A stretch of DNA of 64,000 bases from Varroa destructor (taxonomy: Eukaryota > Arthropoda > Arachnida > Mesostigmata > Varroidae), in the NCBI RefSeq assembly GCF_002443255.2, contig NW_019211458.1, positions 19,237,509 through 19,301,508 of the forward strand, written 5' to 3'. Made by a program: the position numbers and the translations under genes. The notes under the pieces are model-generated. The model ran no database searches. It had not been told where the DNA came from and was given only the letters and a program-made list of their open reading frames with translations. Shown one piece after another: positions 1 to 12,555 of the stretch (within the stretch, counting starts at the first letter, position 1; the number at the start of each line of letters is the position of its first letter).

Positions 1-3000
1 ATTGCACTGAACCTGTCGTAACAGTAAGTTAAGCACATATTATTCAATGACGAGCGTAAGTTTAGTATATCCGAGCAATTACTAACTTAATATAATTAGT
101 CCTAGCAAGATGGATACTCAAGATGGATAATAGAACACTTTATAAGATAATGTTTACGGGCCAGGTATATTAGACTTTGAAGATAGTCGACTAGACAGAA
201 TAATTATAGAGCCAGCCGTCCAAGGCAATTTAACACCAGCACCGGAGGTAAAATTCTGAGCGAGATTTACTGCGAGCAATTAATTTCGGATTATACGTAA
301 TAGCGGGGCTAGTAGTACGGGTAATTTTAATAATGCATAGTACCCTGGTTACATGGCTTGCTCGAGAGAAGGCAGAAAACGAATTTAAGTTTATAATTGA
401 TATCGACATTTCTTGATGGATTTTTTTCTCACCACGTTGAGCGGCGCTGTTTTTAAGCGGTGAAGTAACTCACGAGCACAGATCGTTGGAAACACACTAA
501 AAGCAAATATAACAAACAGACCTGGCGAAACGTTTACGAATCAGCAGGCACCGTCCGTTTATAGTAATTGCTTCGCTACGGATTGACTTCGTTCTGAGGG
601 CATATGAAGTAGATATTTTGCCACAACACGGCCTAGTGGCATCTCAAAATGACATTCGTGTCTGCGCCTTTTGTTTCGATCTGTCTGTGTGATGGATACG
701 ACATTGATATCATATAGGTTAGTATAACCAATAGTCACAACCTATTTCGTCTTTGGTGCTAAATAACGATGTGTTCCGCCTTACGAATACACACGAGAAG
801 AACTTAGTCGAGTTTCGATCATAAGGCTTCGAAACTCGCTTATATTGTACTATACTGTCCCAGCCGTGTTCCCACATCCCCGTATTCTTTGTAGATAGAC
901 TGTGGAGCCTCAATTAGGACTGCTTGGCGTGAAGGTCTATTAGCCAAGCTGAGTCGCAGGATCAGCCGGGCGAGTTTGCTCCGAATTAGCCTGCGTAACT
1001 GCCTTCGAGGGCCGGGGCACGCTGTACAGCTTTCAAAGCCGCGAGAACAAAACAGAACCTCTCACTTATGAGGCCAAGAGAACGTCGGCACAAAATGGCC
1101 GGATGGGGGCGGAGATATAAGCAGTCGATGTAGCATCGATGAATCGGTCTGGGCTCGTTAAGGTGCATTCCAGGCACTCTCTGACCGAAAACCAGCAGAT
1201 CTGCTTCGTGGCCGTACTCCATTGCTTTCATCCATTCAGCGCATCGGCGAGGACGCCGACTACCGAAAATTAGAAAGTTTCACTGAAGCTCGTTCGCCGT
1301 ACACTTTCGTCTCGGACGCCCAAAGACCGTCTACTACCTCCTGTTACCCTTCAACCCATCTACCTCATCGCCACATGGGCAAGTCTCACACAGACACATT
1401 GGTTGTCCATAGTCGATTTCCCTATTCCGTAGAATGGTATCTCGAACTCTGGATGCTCATTGGCAGTTACTGGCCGCCAGTGAGCGTCGGAGCCGGTCGG
1501 GACTTCGGAACCGATCGAGTACAATTACAAGAATAATGCATTCATTAAATAATTAAATAATAATATCGATTATGCCGATATCGCCGCCATAACATCGTTG
1601 TGTGGCTATGGTGTAATGCGCAAGTGGGTCTGTGTGCTAAGGCTGCCGATGAAGGGGAGCGTGGCCTGCAAGAGAAAATGATGATCTTGATGCCGTTTTG
1701 CGGCAGTAGCGAACGCGATGATGATTATTCTGATGGCGATGATGATGAAAACGAGAGTATTAATGATCGGTGCAGAGCGCACAATTAATAACTGAACAGA
1801 GAGCAGGAAGACAAGGAAGGAAGAAGGCTTTCTAACAGCGGGGGAGGCTGGACAGAGCGTCTACGAGGCTGTTGCGGCAATGGCTGCTACGAGGAAAAAT
1901 TGTGGAAATCGTTCGGCGTTTTAGCTCGGGCTATCAACTGAAAATGGTAGGAGGACGTATGGGGATATGGAGTTGACGCCGCTAGCTGAAGCCCTATTAA
2001 GCATATAATGGGCACAATGGAATCCTCGAACAGCTCACAACCAGATCTTTTAGGTCGGTTGCGGTCCACAAGAGATAGTCACCAACCGAGGTCGTCCCTT
2101 GGGCATCCTTCAGGACGCCATTGCCCTCTTATTAACGCTCCCTCCACGCTAATGGCAAGTCCGTGGGGGCAGTCGGAAGCTTTCAGTGTAACCCTAACGA
2201 AGCAGCGTGGCGAGTGCTTCAACACGCCTTCAATTGAACGCTCAGTTGACAGCGAGGATGCATCTGTGGGCCAATGGTACAAGCGAAAACGAGAAAATAA
2301 CCATTTGCTTTGTACAATCCTACCTGTACAGTCCACACTGGTCCCAAACCGAGCCGCATGAAAAATTAAGCGGCACGTAAATCTAAAGATGAAAAGGGAA
2401 ATCCTGTCACTATCTGAGCAGCAAATAACAGTATTACTAAATTATCTTTAAACAGCAGCCTGAACATCTACAGGAACTTCGCCGATTATCTGTAATCGAG
2501 ATAATAAACTAGTACGATAACGGGAGGGCACCTAAACAGCGCAGTACTATCGAGTGTCACCCAAGTGACTCCTATGACGATCAATATTAATTAACGTTTA
2601 TCATGGAAGAATTATTAATGGCAAAACTAACATATTGCCTATTTTGCCTTCGTTCATACTCATATGATCATTATCGGTGGCAGTGAGAACAAATTCGTAT
2701 CAAAGGGCTGAAGTCATCCGCGTTTATGGTAACGACTTTGATCGAAAGTGATGAGGTAAACGATATTCTATTTTGAGGCTGTATTATATTATACTATTGT
2801 ATCATTGTTGCCGGTTGCCGTAACAAACATCGTTCTGGTCCATTTAGGACCATATCCACGGCAGTCTATTCTGGTTGGTCAACGTATTTGCAGTGTGACA
2901 GCAGATGGTCTGTTTCTGCGTGGTTAATTGACGTCAGATGAACCAAGCACAAAAGTTCCCCATTGGCAAGATATTTCATACTTTGTTAATCCAATTAATA

Positions 3001-3851
3001 AAAATGATGTGATAGGATAACAGACAATACGCAAACACGACGAATTCGATGCTATTCATAGCCATATTGGTCCTGTATACGAAAAGTGGGCGTATCTGTT
3101 TTGTAGATAACTACTTGCTCGGTGGGTTTTATACGCTCCTATTTCGAGCTGAGATAGCTAGGCTCGTTTTCCTAGCGCAATGTAAATTCTGCTTTTCGTA
3201 TATCTATATCCTTACACAATCCATGCTTGTAAATACTTCTTATATACATATTATTTTATTATATAATATGTCATCGGTAACTAGGAAAACCGCAATTCTA
3301 GACCGTAGCATAAATTAGATTAGAGTTAACTCTACCTGTTTTGTTGCTAGATTTTGTCATCAGTTACCTGAGGCTCGAAGGTCGAGCTATGTCTCAATAG
3401 TTAGCAGTGAACTGCAGCTGCAGCATAGCAAACTGTAAAGTGTTTCGGCGAAACCGTGAGAACGTCCTGCACGCTTTCGATCAATCTATTGGGTCCTCAG
3501 GCTCAATGAAACATTAGCAGGGCTACTTGTACATTCTTTCAAAAAAGAATAGAAACACTATTATACCGGCGAAATAAGCGAAAACGATGAATTGAATTAT
3601 TAGATATAGAGTATTGCAACGAATCTTTAGGAACACCCGGTTTCTGTGTCCGCGGTAGTACGAGAAGGTCTCAATTCCAACCCCACTATTCTAGCCAGCC
3701 GACCAGCAAATTATACAAAAAAGAAATCGTTTAGGCAAAATAACTAAGGCAAAGATTAGAAAGGAGAACAAAACTTCCGCGTCATTTCGCATCGACTGCG
3801 CGGTGCTTCTTTATATCTACCCTCTACTCTAAGATTAGAATACCATTATGG
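1..3851. other. Non-coding block, mixed to AT-rich
   Basis: I find no convincing gene. Open frames here are short and have no recognisable domain or coding-type codon pattern. One short acidic frame (about 1600-1788) comes from a GAT-rich stretch at 1716-1750 and is probably repeat-driven. A single CRE-type octamer TGACGTCA lies at 2929-2936, and a 12-bp palindrome CTGCAGCTGCAG lies at 3412-3423. Both are short enough to occur by chance. Confidence 0.5.
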
Positions 3852-3871
3852 GTGTGTGTGTGTGTGTGTGT
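3852..3871. repeat. (GT)10 microsatellite
   Basis: There are ten uninterrupted GT units, followed by a degenerate TATATGTGCATGT tail. This is an ordinary dinucleotide microsatellite and probably length-polymorphic. Confidence 0.95.
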
Positions 3872-6744
3872 ATATGTGCATGTACCACTAACCCACTACC
3901 CCTGCCAACAGTTTCTTTGACTAAAAAAGAGCTTCAGGACACAGACATTAAGTTCGTGTTCTTCAAATGGGTTGGCTAAGTAGGTTTCAGCCGTTGAGTG
4001 AGTGGCAGAAGTAGCAGTTTTAGCGGCAGTAGCTATGGTGGCAATATCGTTGCTCGCTTTGGTTGATGCCCAATATCTACCTCCTTTTCCTTTGCAACCC
4101 CCATTCATTTTATCTTCCTCTGAAGCTTTAATGATGTCTGTTCCATTTATGTGGATCTCTTTCTCCTGCTATCTTTATGGACTCAGATCCCTAATGAAAC
4201 GCGACAACAAGGAATTTCTTGTCGAATTTTCGGCGGATATTTGAGTCGTCTTTTGTCATGCCTTTGCCCCCTTCAGCTGTAGTCGAGTGTAGGCGATTGC
4301 CACTGTGAGGATGGCAATAACGAGTTGGCCGAGCAAAAGTCTTCATCGTGTTCCGCTCGCATTCACTTGTTCTCTCCTCTATTCTCACCTCGTTCAGTTC
4401 TCTTTGTCTACCTTTCCTTCTTACTCTATAGATATTTTGGGGTTTAGTTATAGCATCTCTCGTTATTTTTCGTCTACTACCCAAAATTTTTCGTCATCGC
4501 TTTCTGTCTTCCGTTTGGGTTCTTTCTTCATATGGGACGATGACGAGGCTGTCCTTGCCAACAAAGCTAGCAGCTAAGCGAAATGAGTCTTTGACAGCAA
4601 GACTCATCTATATCAATCGGAGTCGTCTGCCTCTCCTTTTCTGTTCGCCACGTTTGTGTTTGGTCTGAGACGAGACATCGCAAGAGCGATATAAAACATA
4701 ATAGAACTGCACAGGGTGGAGGCGGCAGACGAAATAAAAAGAAAAAAGCGGAGAAGAGGCGACCAGAAATAATGGCGCTACGACTAAAAACGAGTAGATG
4801 AATTACGAACGGGAATGAACAAGTTAAGGCTATCATTGCGGCCGCTTATACACCATCATCATCATCAACAGCACTTCGTTGTCGTCGCTGTTGTTGTCAC
4901 AGTAGGCGACGCCATTGTAGTAGTCCTCGTTGTCTACTGCCCGCTCTTTGCTCAGTCTCTGCAGCTTTTAGCCACCTCGCACTTCTATGGACGGGCAGCT
5001 TTTTTTTACGATATCGCAAAGAACGTAATAAAGCGATATGAAATGTCGAAGACGCCTATGAGAGATAGAGTGTGGGCCCAAAGGAAGGAGTAGAAAAGGA
5101 AATAAAAGAGGCAATGAAAGGCTTGCCTTTACTCATAATTTTGTCAGATCGAAAAGCCAGGGGCTTTAGCAAATGCAGGGGAACAAGAGTTGGTGCTGAA
5201 TGTATGATTACTGGAACACGAAAAATACGAAAAGGTTTGTAAATGAGAGAGAAAGTCGGAAAGGGGGTCAATGAGTGAGGAATGTTTTGCCGATCTTTCA
5301 ATTGCGTCACGGGTCACGATGGTTTGGCACGAACAGGGACACGCTGTCATGCGCTGTGGTTGTAGTCGTTATGTCAGTCATAGAAAGTGTACTAGTGGTT
5401 CTATAGTAGAAATGTAGCGTGGGGTTAATAGGACTCGAAATCGGTCTGAGATCTATTCGTCGGCGACAGAGTTAACCGCGAACTCATAGGAATTCAAGGA
5501 TATGTCGGTTGGTTGAACTCAACTGTCTTATGTCGTCCACGTTTCGCGTCCCTATTCCTTTAACGGTTCCTCTCCCTTTCGATAACGAGCACAAACGATG
5601 AGAAGTGAAAAAAAAAAACGCGACCAAATGAATCAGGGGGTTTTGAGGCTTTTTATGTTATTTAAGGTTATCGCTTATTTTTTAGAACTTTCTATATTGA
5701 GTCGCCGGCAGTGGTTAACAATGGAACGTGTGGTAGCCGATTAATTCAGCTAGCAGAATCAGCAGCTCTAACTAGTAGGCAAATAGGAAGTAAAGATGGC
5801 TGATGAAAAAAATGTAAAAGAACTCGCAGTCAGTACGACTCAGACATATGGTACTTCGTCACTCTCTTTTGTCCCTCGTGTGTGTGTGAAGTTGCATCCT
5901 ACGAAGCCTTAATTGACCTGTTCGGTCTTTTGATCATGTTATTAACGACAGGGTTCACGCTTCTTTGCGCAAACGAAATTTTCGTTAACTGTATTTATTT
6001 TTCATATAAAAATGCAATATAATAGATGGCGACGTTTACCAAACACGCCTTCATAGGAGCTTCTGGAACAGGTCTGCTGTGATCAGTCAGTAGACGACTT
6101 TTCCAATCCTAGTCTTTATGCATCGTAGGCCTTTCATGTCGTGAATTTGTAGGTCTCAATGTTTCGTTTAGTTTAGTAGATCCTATTAGCGTTAAAATTA
6201 TATATGTAGAATTAGGATTTAGTACTTTGTTATTACTGTGCTATTCACAACGCAATGGCCACTCTGTTGCGGCCAAAGTCAAAAAGAGGGCTTTTGAGGG
6301 AAAGAAAACGAAATATTCCGTAAACGGACGGACGTGATCCCGTCTGAGCTTTCGAATAGCTGCAGCTTCTGCTGGCATTGGTATTACTGGGGTGGTGACA
6401 GCTACAGCCGCCGGTGCAGACAGGCGGAGCTGCGTAGGGGGCCCGTTGCAGATCTACCATCATCTCGTTCGTAGTCGTCGTCCTTTTCGTCGAACCGTTT
6501 TCCGGACGATTTCCAAGATTGAACGGAATCCTTCACCCGACCGGCCAAGAACACCCTTCTGCATAGAGAAAAGGTTGCTTCTCCGTCCATCGACTATCAC
6601 TGCTATTATAGCTTCTGCAACTTGTGCTGTGAAAGAGAGGAGGACTAAACGATGCCTAAAAATTCATAATAGAACCTCTATGGCACGCGGACGACCTGGC
6701 TAGCCGTTGCTGCTAGTTCGCCCAGAATTCGATGGGACTGAAAT
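3872..6744. other. Non-coding block with strand-asymmetric pyrimidine and purine tracts
   Basis: No supportable gene. The plus strand is pyrimidine-rich at about 4080-4540 and purine-rich at about 4680-4780 and 5040-5280. A short (CAT)4 run lies at 4854-4866 and an A-run at about 5609-5618. The asymmetric tracts keep some frames open for 70-100 codons on both strands, but the peptides are low complexity and match nothing I know. Confidence 0.45.
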
Positions 6745-6812
6745 GAAAGAAGTTGATATGGTAGGCCTAGAAGGTCGAAGCAGTGAAGCCGGTTCGAATC
6801 TGGTTTCTTTCT
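6745..6812 (+). other. tRNA-like fragment (perfect acceptor stem and T-arm, no anticodon arm)
   Basis: GAAAGAA at 6745-6751 is the exact reverse complement of TTCTTTC at 6805-6811, as in a 7-bp acceptor stem. Directly inside it is a T-arm: GCCGG (6788-6792), loop TTCGAAT, CTGGT (6800-6804), pairing over 5 bp with two G-U wobbles. This gives a perfect Pol III B-box core GGTTCGAATC. Only 36 nt separate acceptor and T-stem, a few fewer than a normal cytosolic tRNA needs. I could not fold a 5-bp anticodon stem or read an anticodon. It may be a tRNA pseudogene, a tRNA-derived SINE head or a chance match. It is not called as a functional tRNA. Confidence 0.2.
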
Positions 6813-7080
6813 CCGTCTTTACTTAGGTGAGGTGAAGACGAGAACTAAACGAGATTGTGGAGGACAGAGATGGGGGAAGCATCTACAAAAGCCAGACAAG
6901 AGTGAACTAGGCTACACGCGGTCGTATATCTCTTCTCGGATCGGCATTCTTGATCCAAGAACGACTGCTTTTCCGACCCCAGTGTTGAGCCTTTTTCTAG
7001 TCTCTCTGAAAAATAGAGTAGGCAGTAACATCATCGGTAGCAGCAGTTCCACCGTTTCCTAGTTTCAGCGGCCTCCATTC

Positions 7081-7569
7081 CTAACAGTTACGGACGGTTC
7101 GAAAAGTACTCATTGAAAGCGTTAGTCCTTCGCCACGCGTTTTCTCGCCCGCTATTTCTTTCGTCGACCCCCACCGCAGCACTGAACGAACAACTCTTCC
7201 ATCGGCTGATGCTGCTTCTGCTACAGTCTTCGTAGCAGCCACTGTTTCCAATGGACAAAAACTTTCAAAGACTAAATGTAGAAGATAAAGGAATCCCGCC
7301 CCCTGAATACCCGACCCGTCAAGTTTCCACGTCACCCCCACCATTGGAGATTTTGGCTCTTTTACATTGTCGACTCTTCTCTTTGGCTGAATTTTCACAA
7401 TAACAGAGCCACTGCTGTTACTGGCAAACGGTCGGATGCTGCGAACCAGATCGACTGCCACGCTGATCCGATGGCACAGCTCTTTACGGCGACGGTGGTA
7501 AGCAAAGAAGCCTTTTTCAAACAACGCACCCATTGCTTGCTCATTGAAATATAGATAGCGACTCGACAT
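7081..7569 (-). CDS. Unassigned 162-codon open frame
   Basis: A continuous frame runs from an ATG (7567-7569 on the minus strand) to a TAG at 7081-7083. I do not recognise the product. The first 70 or so residues look the most protein-like. They mix aromatic and charged residues, with a basic patch HRRRK at residues 25-29, a second methionine at 13, and many C- or G-ending codons. The second half is less convincing, with glycine, serine and alanine runs. No signal peptide, membrane segment or known motif is visible. It could be a true exon or small gene, but the local GC content lowers stop-codon density, so chance remains the leading explanation. The sequence just upstream of the ATG shows no splice acceptor. 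Confidence 0.15.
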   Translation of the reverse strand: MSSRYLYFNEQAMGALFEKGFFAYHRRRKELCHRISVAVDLVRSIRPFASNSSGSVIVKIQPKRRVDNVKEPKSPMVGVTWKLDGSGIQGAGFLYLLHLVFESFCPLETVAATKTVAEAASADGRVVRSVLRWGSTKEIAGEKTRGEGLTLSMSTFRTVRNC

Positions 7570-9130
7570 CGATTTCAGGTTGGTGTTACTTTCGTTATCC
7601 GAAGATTCCCTCCGAATACAATTTTATATTCTTTACCCCCATTTTGAGCGTTCGGTTTAGCCGAACAACCTTTCGTAGCGACAATTTCTGACGGTAGAGC
7701 CGGTAGCGGCATTAGCCAAAAAGGTATCTAACCCAAATGAGTTAGCTAGAGTTCGTACTATCCATGTCTCTGAGCTTTATCTGTCTCTAGCTATCTCTCT
7801 CTGTCGAAGCACGACAACGATATGATCCCCGCATTTCCACCCGCGTGTATTACCATCCCATGTCATCTGCCGTTTGCAGCGGCCAGGAGCGCTACCGTCG
7901 GTTGGCGGTTCCTCGTCTAGCGACCGCCCGACAAAACTTAGGGAGACATAACAGTTCTTCTTTCTCTCTCTGCCTTCTGGCTCGTTGTTTGATTTGCAAT
8001 TCACTGATGAGTCTTCGCGCTAAGCTCCCTACACTAGCTGCTCCGAAAGCTGGGAGACGATGGCAACGGCAGCGTGACCGAGGACAGTCAGTGACTAGGG
8101 ACTAACTCGGACTGTGAAGCCGTTAAATGGGCTGCAGGTTAGAGGAACACATGACGGCAGCTAAGAGTGGAGGAATCCTTCGGGGTTGGTCGAAGCGGAA
8201 GGGTCGTCTGTTGATGGAACCTGCCAGCTAGAGACAGACGAAACTCACACGAGTCAATGGGAGAATCACCGACCAAACCACCCCATTACTTCATGCCTTC
8301 GTTCCTCTTCGCGCCCTTGACTACCCCTCGTTCCTTTCCCTTTTACATACTAGTCCTACAAGCAAGTCTTACCTTAACTCAAATGGCTCGAGCCTAATGT
8401 CTCTTTCTACCGTTCTAATACTTCACCATCCACCACTTCTTTTAGCGGACTCGGACGACCGTTACGACGACAGGCTCTATTCGGAGTTCATTTTAAAGCC
8501 ACAGCCGCTACCGAACTACCGTCACAAGCACTGCTGTGGACCAACACTGTTTCTGCTGCGCTTTGCTCGAATCGGCAGTTAGTCAGTTCTACCTATTCAC
8601 CGGATGACCTGCTGCCCGTTGCCTCTTTTTCCATTTGGCCCACAACTATGTTCCGTGAATACTAGAGACCCCATTTCCCTGTACCCTGGCAGGGTGATGC
8701 TTTCAGCTGATGTTGAGTCTGTAGAGTTTTCCGTACTTCTTGTGGCTGTATGTAAAGCCCAATTTCGAAAGTTCCAAACGAGAGGTTAACGGCTGGATCA
8801 TGCAAGGGCTCATGATTTTAAAGTCACTCGTGCTTTAACCCTTTCGTTGTCGCAACCGCCGTTATTGCAATCAGCGATTTTCCACACCGCGGAGAAAGCG
8901 AAGACAAGCTACGTTACGGGAATGCCAATAAGGTTGGCCCATTACTACAGCCAGAACTGAGCGACGGGAACAGCCCACGATTTGGAGTAATACGGCGGCG
9001 CCACGTCAACATTGACAACCAAGCAAAAAAATTTCGCGAAAGGTCAAAGAACCGCGGTAAACGGACGAGTCACTGATGTTGCTTACAGGCCGCTATGGAC
9101 CGCCATATTTGTGTATTTGGTAGGCGCATC
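7570..9130. other. GC-richer non-coding block
   Basis: No supportable gene. The sequence has many CpGs and pyrimidine tracts. Open frames of 60-86 codons occur on both strands, overlap each other and have no domains. No repeats of note. Confidence 0.4.
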
Positions 9131-11250
9131 CACAAGTGTGAAACAACACCAAAGTAATAACAAGCTTCTGATCGATAAAAACGTGTGCTAATTCGAACAA
9201 TGATGTACGTTGTCCGCAACTAGACCGTGTGACTTCCCCCTATCAGGAAGTATATGGATACATACATAGCCGATATCTTTTTTGAAAATTGCACATACAT
9301 ATGAATTTTTAACATTGCTAGTAAAAAAAGTTTTTTTCAAAGCAATAATTAAAGTATATGTTTGTAAGTTTCTACTTTACCCTTGTTATAATACATTTGC
9401 GATAGCAGAATCAACACCCACTGAACTACGAGTTAAAGCTATTATAGAAGCTACACTCATCTAATCATTATATCTTTACCGAAAATCAACACCTATTAGC
9501 TAACTTTATTACATAGTAAACTAGTTCTATCTCACTATCAACGCTAATATGGCTGTTGTGTTCATATTGAGCTTGACTCTTCCTTGAAATGGGTCGCTTT
9601 CCCAATTTTCTGTGTGAATAAATAGTTGTATCTATTAACGCTGAATATTTCTACATGTAACTTTGAGTCTTACTGATCGATTGTCTCTTCGAGATGTGTA
9701 CACATGTAGCATACTATATAAACAAGCGGTCAAGTTGAAAACCTGCAGGAGCGCGCCTTTTGAGCTCGCGGTGTGTCTTATAATAACAATGCTGTTCATA
9801 GCAAAATATTATATGTGAAAACTGGAGCACTAGAATACATCTAGATCTCTAGTGGTTATGTAATCTCGCATCGAGAATGAAAGGTCATGCTTTGGACATC
9901 GAGACCGAGAAAAGTATTCAGAATTGGCCAAACATTTCGGCTATCAATGCTACAACCGCAACTGATGACGTAAGATCTTTAAAAATACTTACTTTTGACA
10001 TTAATATCCAGTCCCTAATGCAGGTAACTAGACCGTTCTTCTTTAAAGAAACGAGAAAGTTGATCGTTCGAAAATATAGGACGGTATTGTCTGCAGTGTT
10101 CCTAGCTGTCCCATATCGAATAATTTTTATGTCCGCGAAACAACTGCATTTCAACGAGGCAAAACAATTAATTCTGCTGCTCTTCGACCAGTCTACCTAC
10201 GAATGAACGGCCATCGAGGCAAGATACTTTCCGGCAGCCAATCTTCATCGCTACTTTCTGTCGTCGCCTTCGATTTGCCTGCCGTAGATACCAGAAAGTC
10301 ACCTAAAGAACGGTAAAGTATCTTTAGTCACCGTTCTGCATTGTTGGTTTCCCTTGTTCTTTTTGTCAGGCTCGGCCCGCTCCCTTGTCAAAAGACGCTC
10401 AAAAACGATGGCGAGACAAGTTATGTGACGGATCAAAGGGCATCAGCAGTTCGCTTGAGAGGGGAAATGCTATACCAGCATAGATAAACGTGCGAACAGC
10501 GTAAACGCTTTTCTCACTTTACACACACAGGAAGTGAAAACCATCGCTCAACTAAACGTGCTGGTTGTGTTATCAACCAGGTAGTAGTATACCAAGTTCA
10601 TCTCTTGGCAATAAATGAGATGGAAAAGCCACCTTAGAGTTATGACAGGATCGTATTTGCAGTGGGTGCGAATCAGGGCCAATAAGAAATCAGTAAAAAA
10701 ACCTAAACGTAAAGAAAATAGACGGCGGCTTCACGAGGTGAAGTTCAGTTCTTGCTTATTATTAATTATCTACTAATCTTCGACTGCGAGTGCATGTATA
10801 AAGCCATAGCAAGAATAAGTTAGAACAAAGATAGCATTTTATTAACTGGAACCTTTTTATTTTTTACCGTGTGGCCTCTGACATAACCCATACATGGCGT
10901 AGTAACTGCTCGTGGTGAAGGTTGAAACAAACCCAGTCTTAGTAATACACTGTAATTTAAAATTTCCATAAAACGAAATGTTTTACAGTCATAGCACTGC
11001 ATTCAAGTATGTGGGTACTTAAATTTTCAGAATACATACTACAAAATATTATATATACCATAGAAATTGTAATCCAGCTCAATTATTATTGGCTGACCTT
11101 ATGTAGGTATTTACTCTGCCGAAATTACGAACGCTCGGTTTCTTTGCTGAAAGCGAGCATATTCTAGGCCGCTATGTGTTACAGATGCGTCGTGATTATC
11201 CCACATAAAAATTATAAGCCAGAGACACCGCTCATTAAAGTCGATTGACA
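9131..11250. other. AT-rich non-coding block
   Basis: Apart from the weak exon candidate at 9877-10022, I see nothing gene-like. Within 10308-10336 a 7-bp inverted pair GAACGGT/ACCGTTC could form a small stem. Stop codons are dense in all frames. Confidence 0.45.
9877..10022 (+). CDS. Weak exon candidate with ATG and splice-donor-like end
   Basis: An ATG at 9877 opens a frame that stays open past 10022. There the sequence reads CAG followed by GTAACT, an acceptable donor. The frame itself continues open to a TGA at 10206. The predicted first 48 residues are mixed and charged, with no known motif, no signal peptide and no hydrophobic segment. Codons are AT-ending, unlike the GC-ending pattern in other coding-like stretches of the window, which argues against it. 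Listed only because start and donor coincide in an otherwise stop-dense region. Confidence 0.1.
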
Positions 11251-11274
11251 TTGGCGGAGTCCTCACTCCGCCGA
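11251..11274. repeat. GC-rich hairpin
   Basis: GGCGGAGT (11253-11260) and ACTCCGCC (11265-11272) form a perfect 8-bp stem around a CCTC loop. It extends by a T-G wobble and a T-A pair to 10 bp. It sits isolated in AT-rich sequence. Function unknown. Confidence 0.6.
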
Positions 11275-11547
11275 ACGAACATCTGTCTGCACATACATAT
11301 CTACACATACGTAGATGCGTGCCTGTGACAGCCCACGTAGCCGAAATGAATAGTCGAAAAGAGCGAGACAAAGCGAATATAGATGATAGTGGTTCTTGTC
11401 TTACGTTCCCTGTACCAAACTGAGCACCTGCTCACTTAGCAGGCGTGTTGGCAAAAAGGCAGACCACAGACGTGAGATTAAGGCGATCAGGAAGGTAGTG
11501 GCCTAACACTTAAGTGAAGCGCTTAGGATATTTACACTTGCCGTAGC
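11275..11547. other. Short non-coding spacer
   Basis: Mixed composition with ACATAC-type short repeats near 11290-11310. No gene or regulatory element is recognised. Confidence 0.4.
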
Positions 11548-11982
11548 ATGAGCTCACTGAAAGACCTGGTAGGGTTCTACTGGAAGCTGGGGGAAAACGG
11601 GGAAAATGACGAATACAAGCGGTTTCGGGGCTTCGAGGTTCAAGAGTTTGCTTTCTGCTCCTGCCTACCCCCTAGTAAAGAAGGGGTTCAGAGAAGACAC
11701 TTAATGTTAATGAGCCAAGTCAGTGGGCGAATGCAACCCGGTGTCCCCGGCAGACTTCAGGCAGAAATGGGCCTGCCCTGCTCTGTTCGTCCTTTGTTCT
11801 ACTACCCCGCTCGGGGCAAGCCCGTTACTCGGAAGCAGGCAGGCAGGCGTCGTCTGTCCGTGTCAGGCGTCCGGTGGCAATCGAGGATATTCACCATGGC
11901 CGTCTTAAGGTGGCGCCAGCTAGCTGTACACCTTTTTCAAAACATCAAAGGAAAGGTTCAAGTATTGGATGAGAGAGCTTAA
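11548..11982 (+). CDS. Unassigned 144-codon open frame
   Basis: An ATG (11548) opens a frame ending in TAA at 11980-11982. The N-terminal 40 residues are charged and aromatic. The middle contains CAGGCAGGCAGG-like repetition (about 11836-11848) and the C-terminus is basic. I recognise no domain, signal peptide or membrane helix. Part of a second frame is open across the same GC-rich stretch, which suggests low stop density rather than coding pressure. Most likely not a gene. Confidence 0.12.
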   Translation: MSSLKDLVGFYWKLGENGENDEYKRFRGFEVQEFAFCSCLPPSKEGVQRRHLMLMSQVSGRMQPGVPGRLQAEMGLPCSVRPLFYYPARGKPVTRKQAGRRRLSVSGVRWQSRIFTMAVLRWRQLAVHLFQNIKGKVQVLDERA

Positions 11983-12521
11983 TTTTGTGCTCTACACGCA
12001 TACATATACGTTGTACTATATTGTACACGCTATGAGCACTGTAGGCAAGCTATCGGCCAAGTTCAGAGGGTCCTGTACAGCGAGGTCAACATGCGTACCG
12101 CGGCGACCCTGCCCTACCATTGGATAACCCTAAAAACTATAAACTGTATCAAACGTAAGTGCCAGTGAACGACAACGTAGGCGGCAGCGAAACAAATCGG
12201 TGATCTTGTAATTTGTGTGTCCACGCGTAGCCCTTAAGAAGACCGGCGGTAGTAGTAGTGATGGTGATCGGGGGACACTTCATTCGGTGATCGTGAAGTC
12301 TTGCCTAACCTCCTCTAGTATTTGGGGGGTGAACGAGTAAAGCGATTTAAACCTGGTGAAACAGGCTTGAGCAAAACGTAGATTGTAAAGCAGCAGTTTC
12401 GTGCGAAAACTGTTCCTACCAGCAGGTCGTAGCAGGTGATCCGGACATCGGTGTATATCAGGACTGAGCATCAACACACGGAGTTCCAAAGGGTAAAGTA
12501 CTTGCTACAAAGTATTTTTCC
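11983..12521. other. Non-coding block
   Basis: No gene seen. Mixed composition leads into the TA microsatellite. A GGTAGTAGTAGTGATGG run near 12246-12262 is the only repetitive element. Confidence 0.4.
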
Positions 12522-12524
12522 TAT

Positions 12525-12549
<25 letters not shown>
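12522..12549. repeat. (TA)14 microsatellite
   Basis: Twenty-eight bases of uninterrupted TA. This is the longest simple repeat in the window and a likely site of length variation and assembly uncertainty. Confidence 0.95.

Positions 12550-12555
<6 letters not shown>

Noticed and set aside
1716..1788. Acidic D/E/N-rich frame end
   Set aside because: Produced by GAT-type simple sequence rather than a protein domain.
2929..2936. Isolated CRE octamer TGACGTCA
   Set aside because: A single 8-bp match is expected about once or twice in a window this size, and no neighbouring promoter motifs are present.
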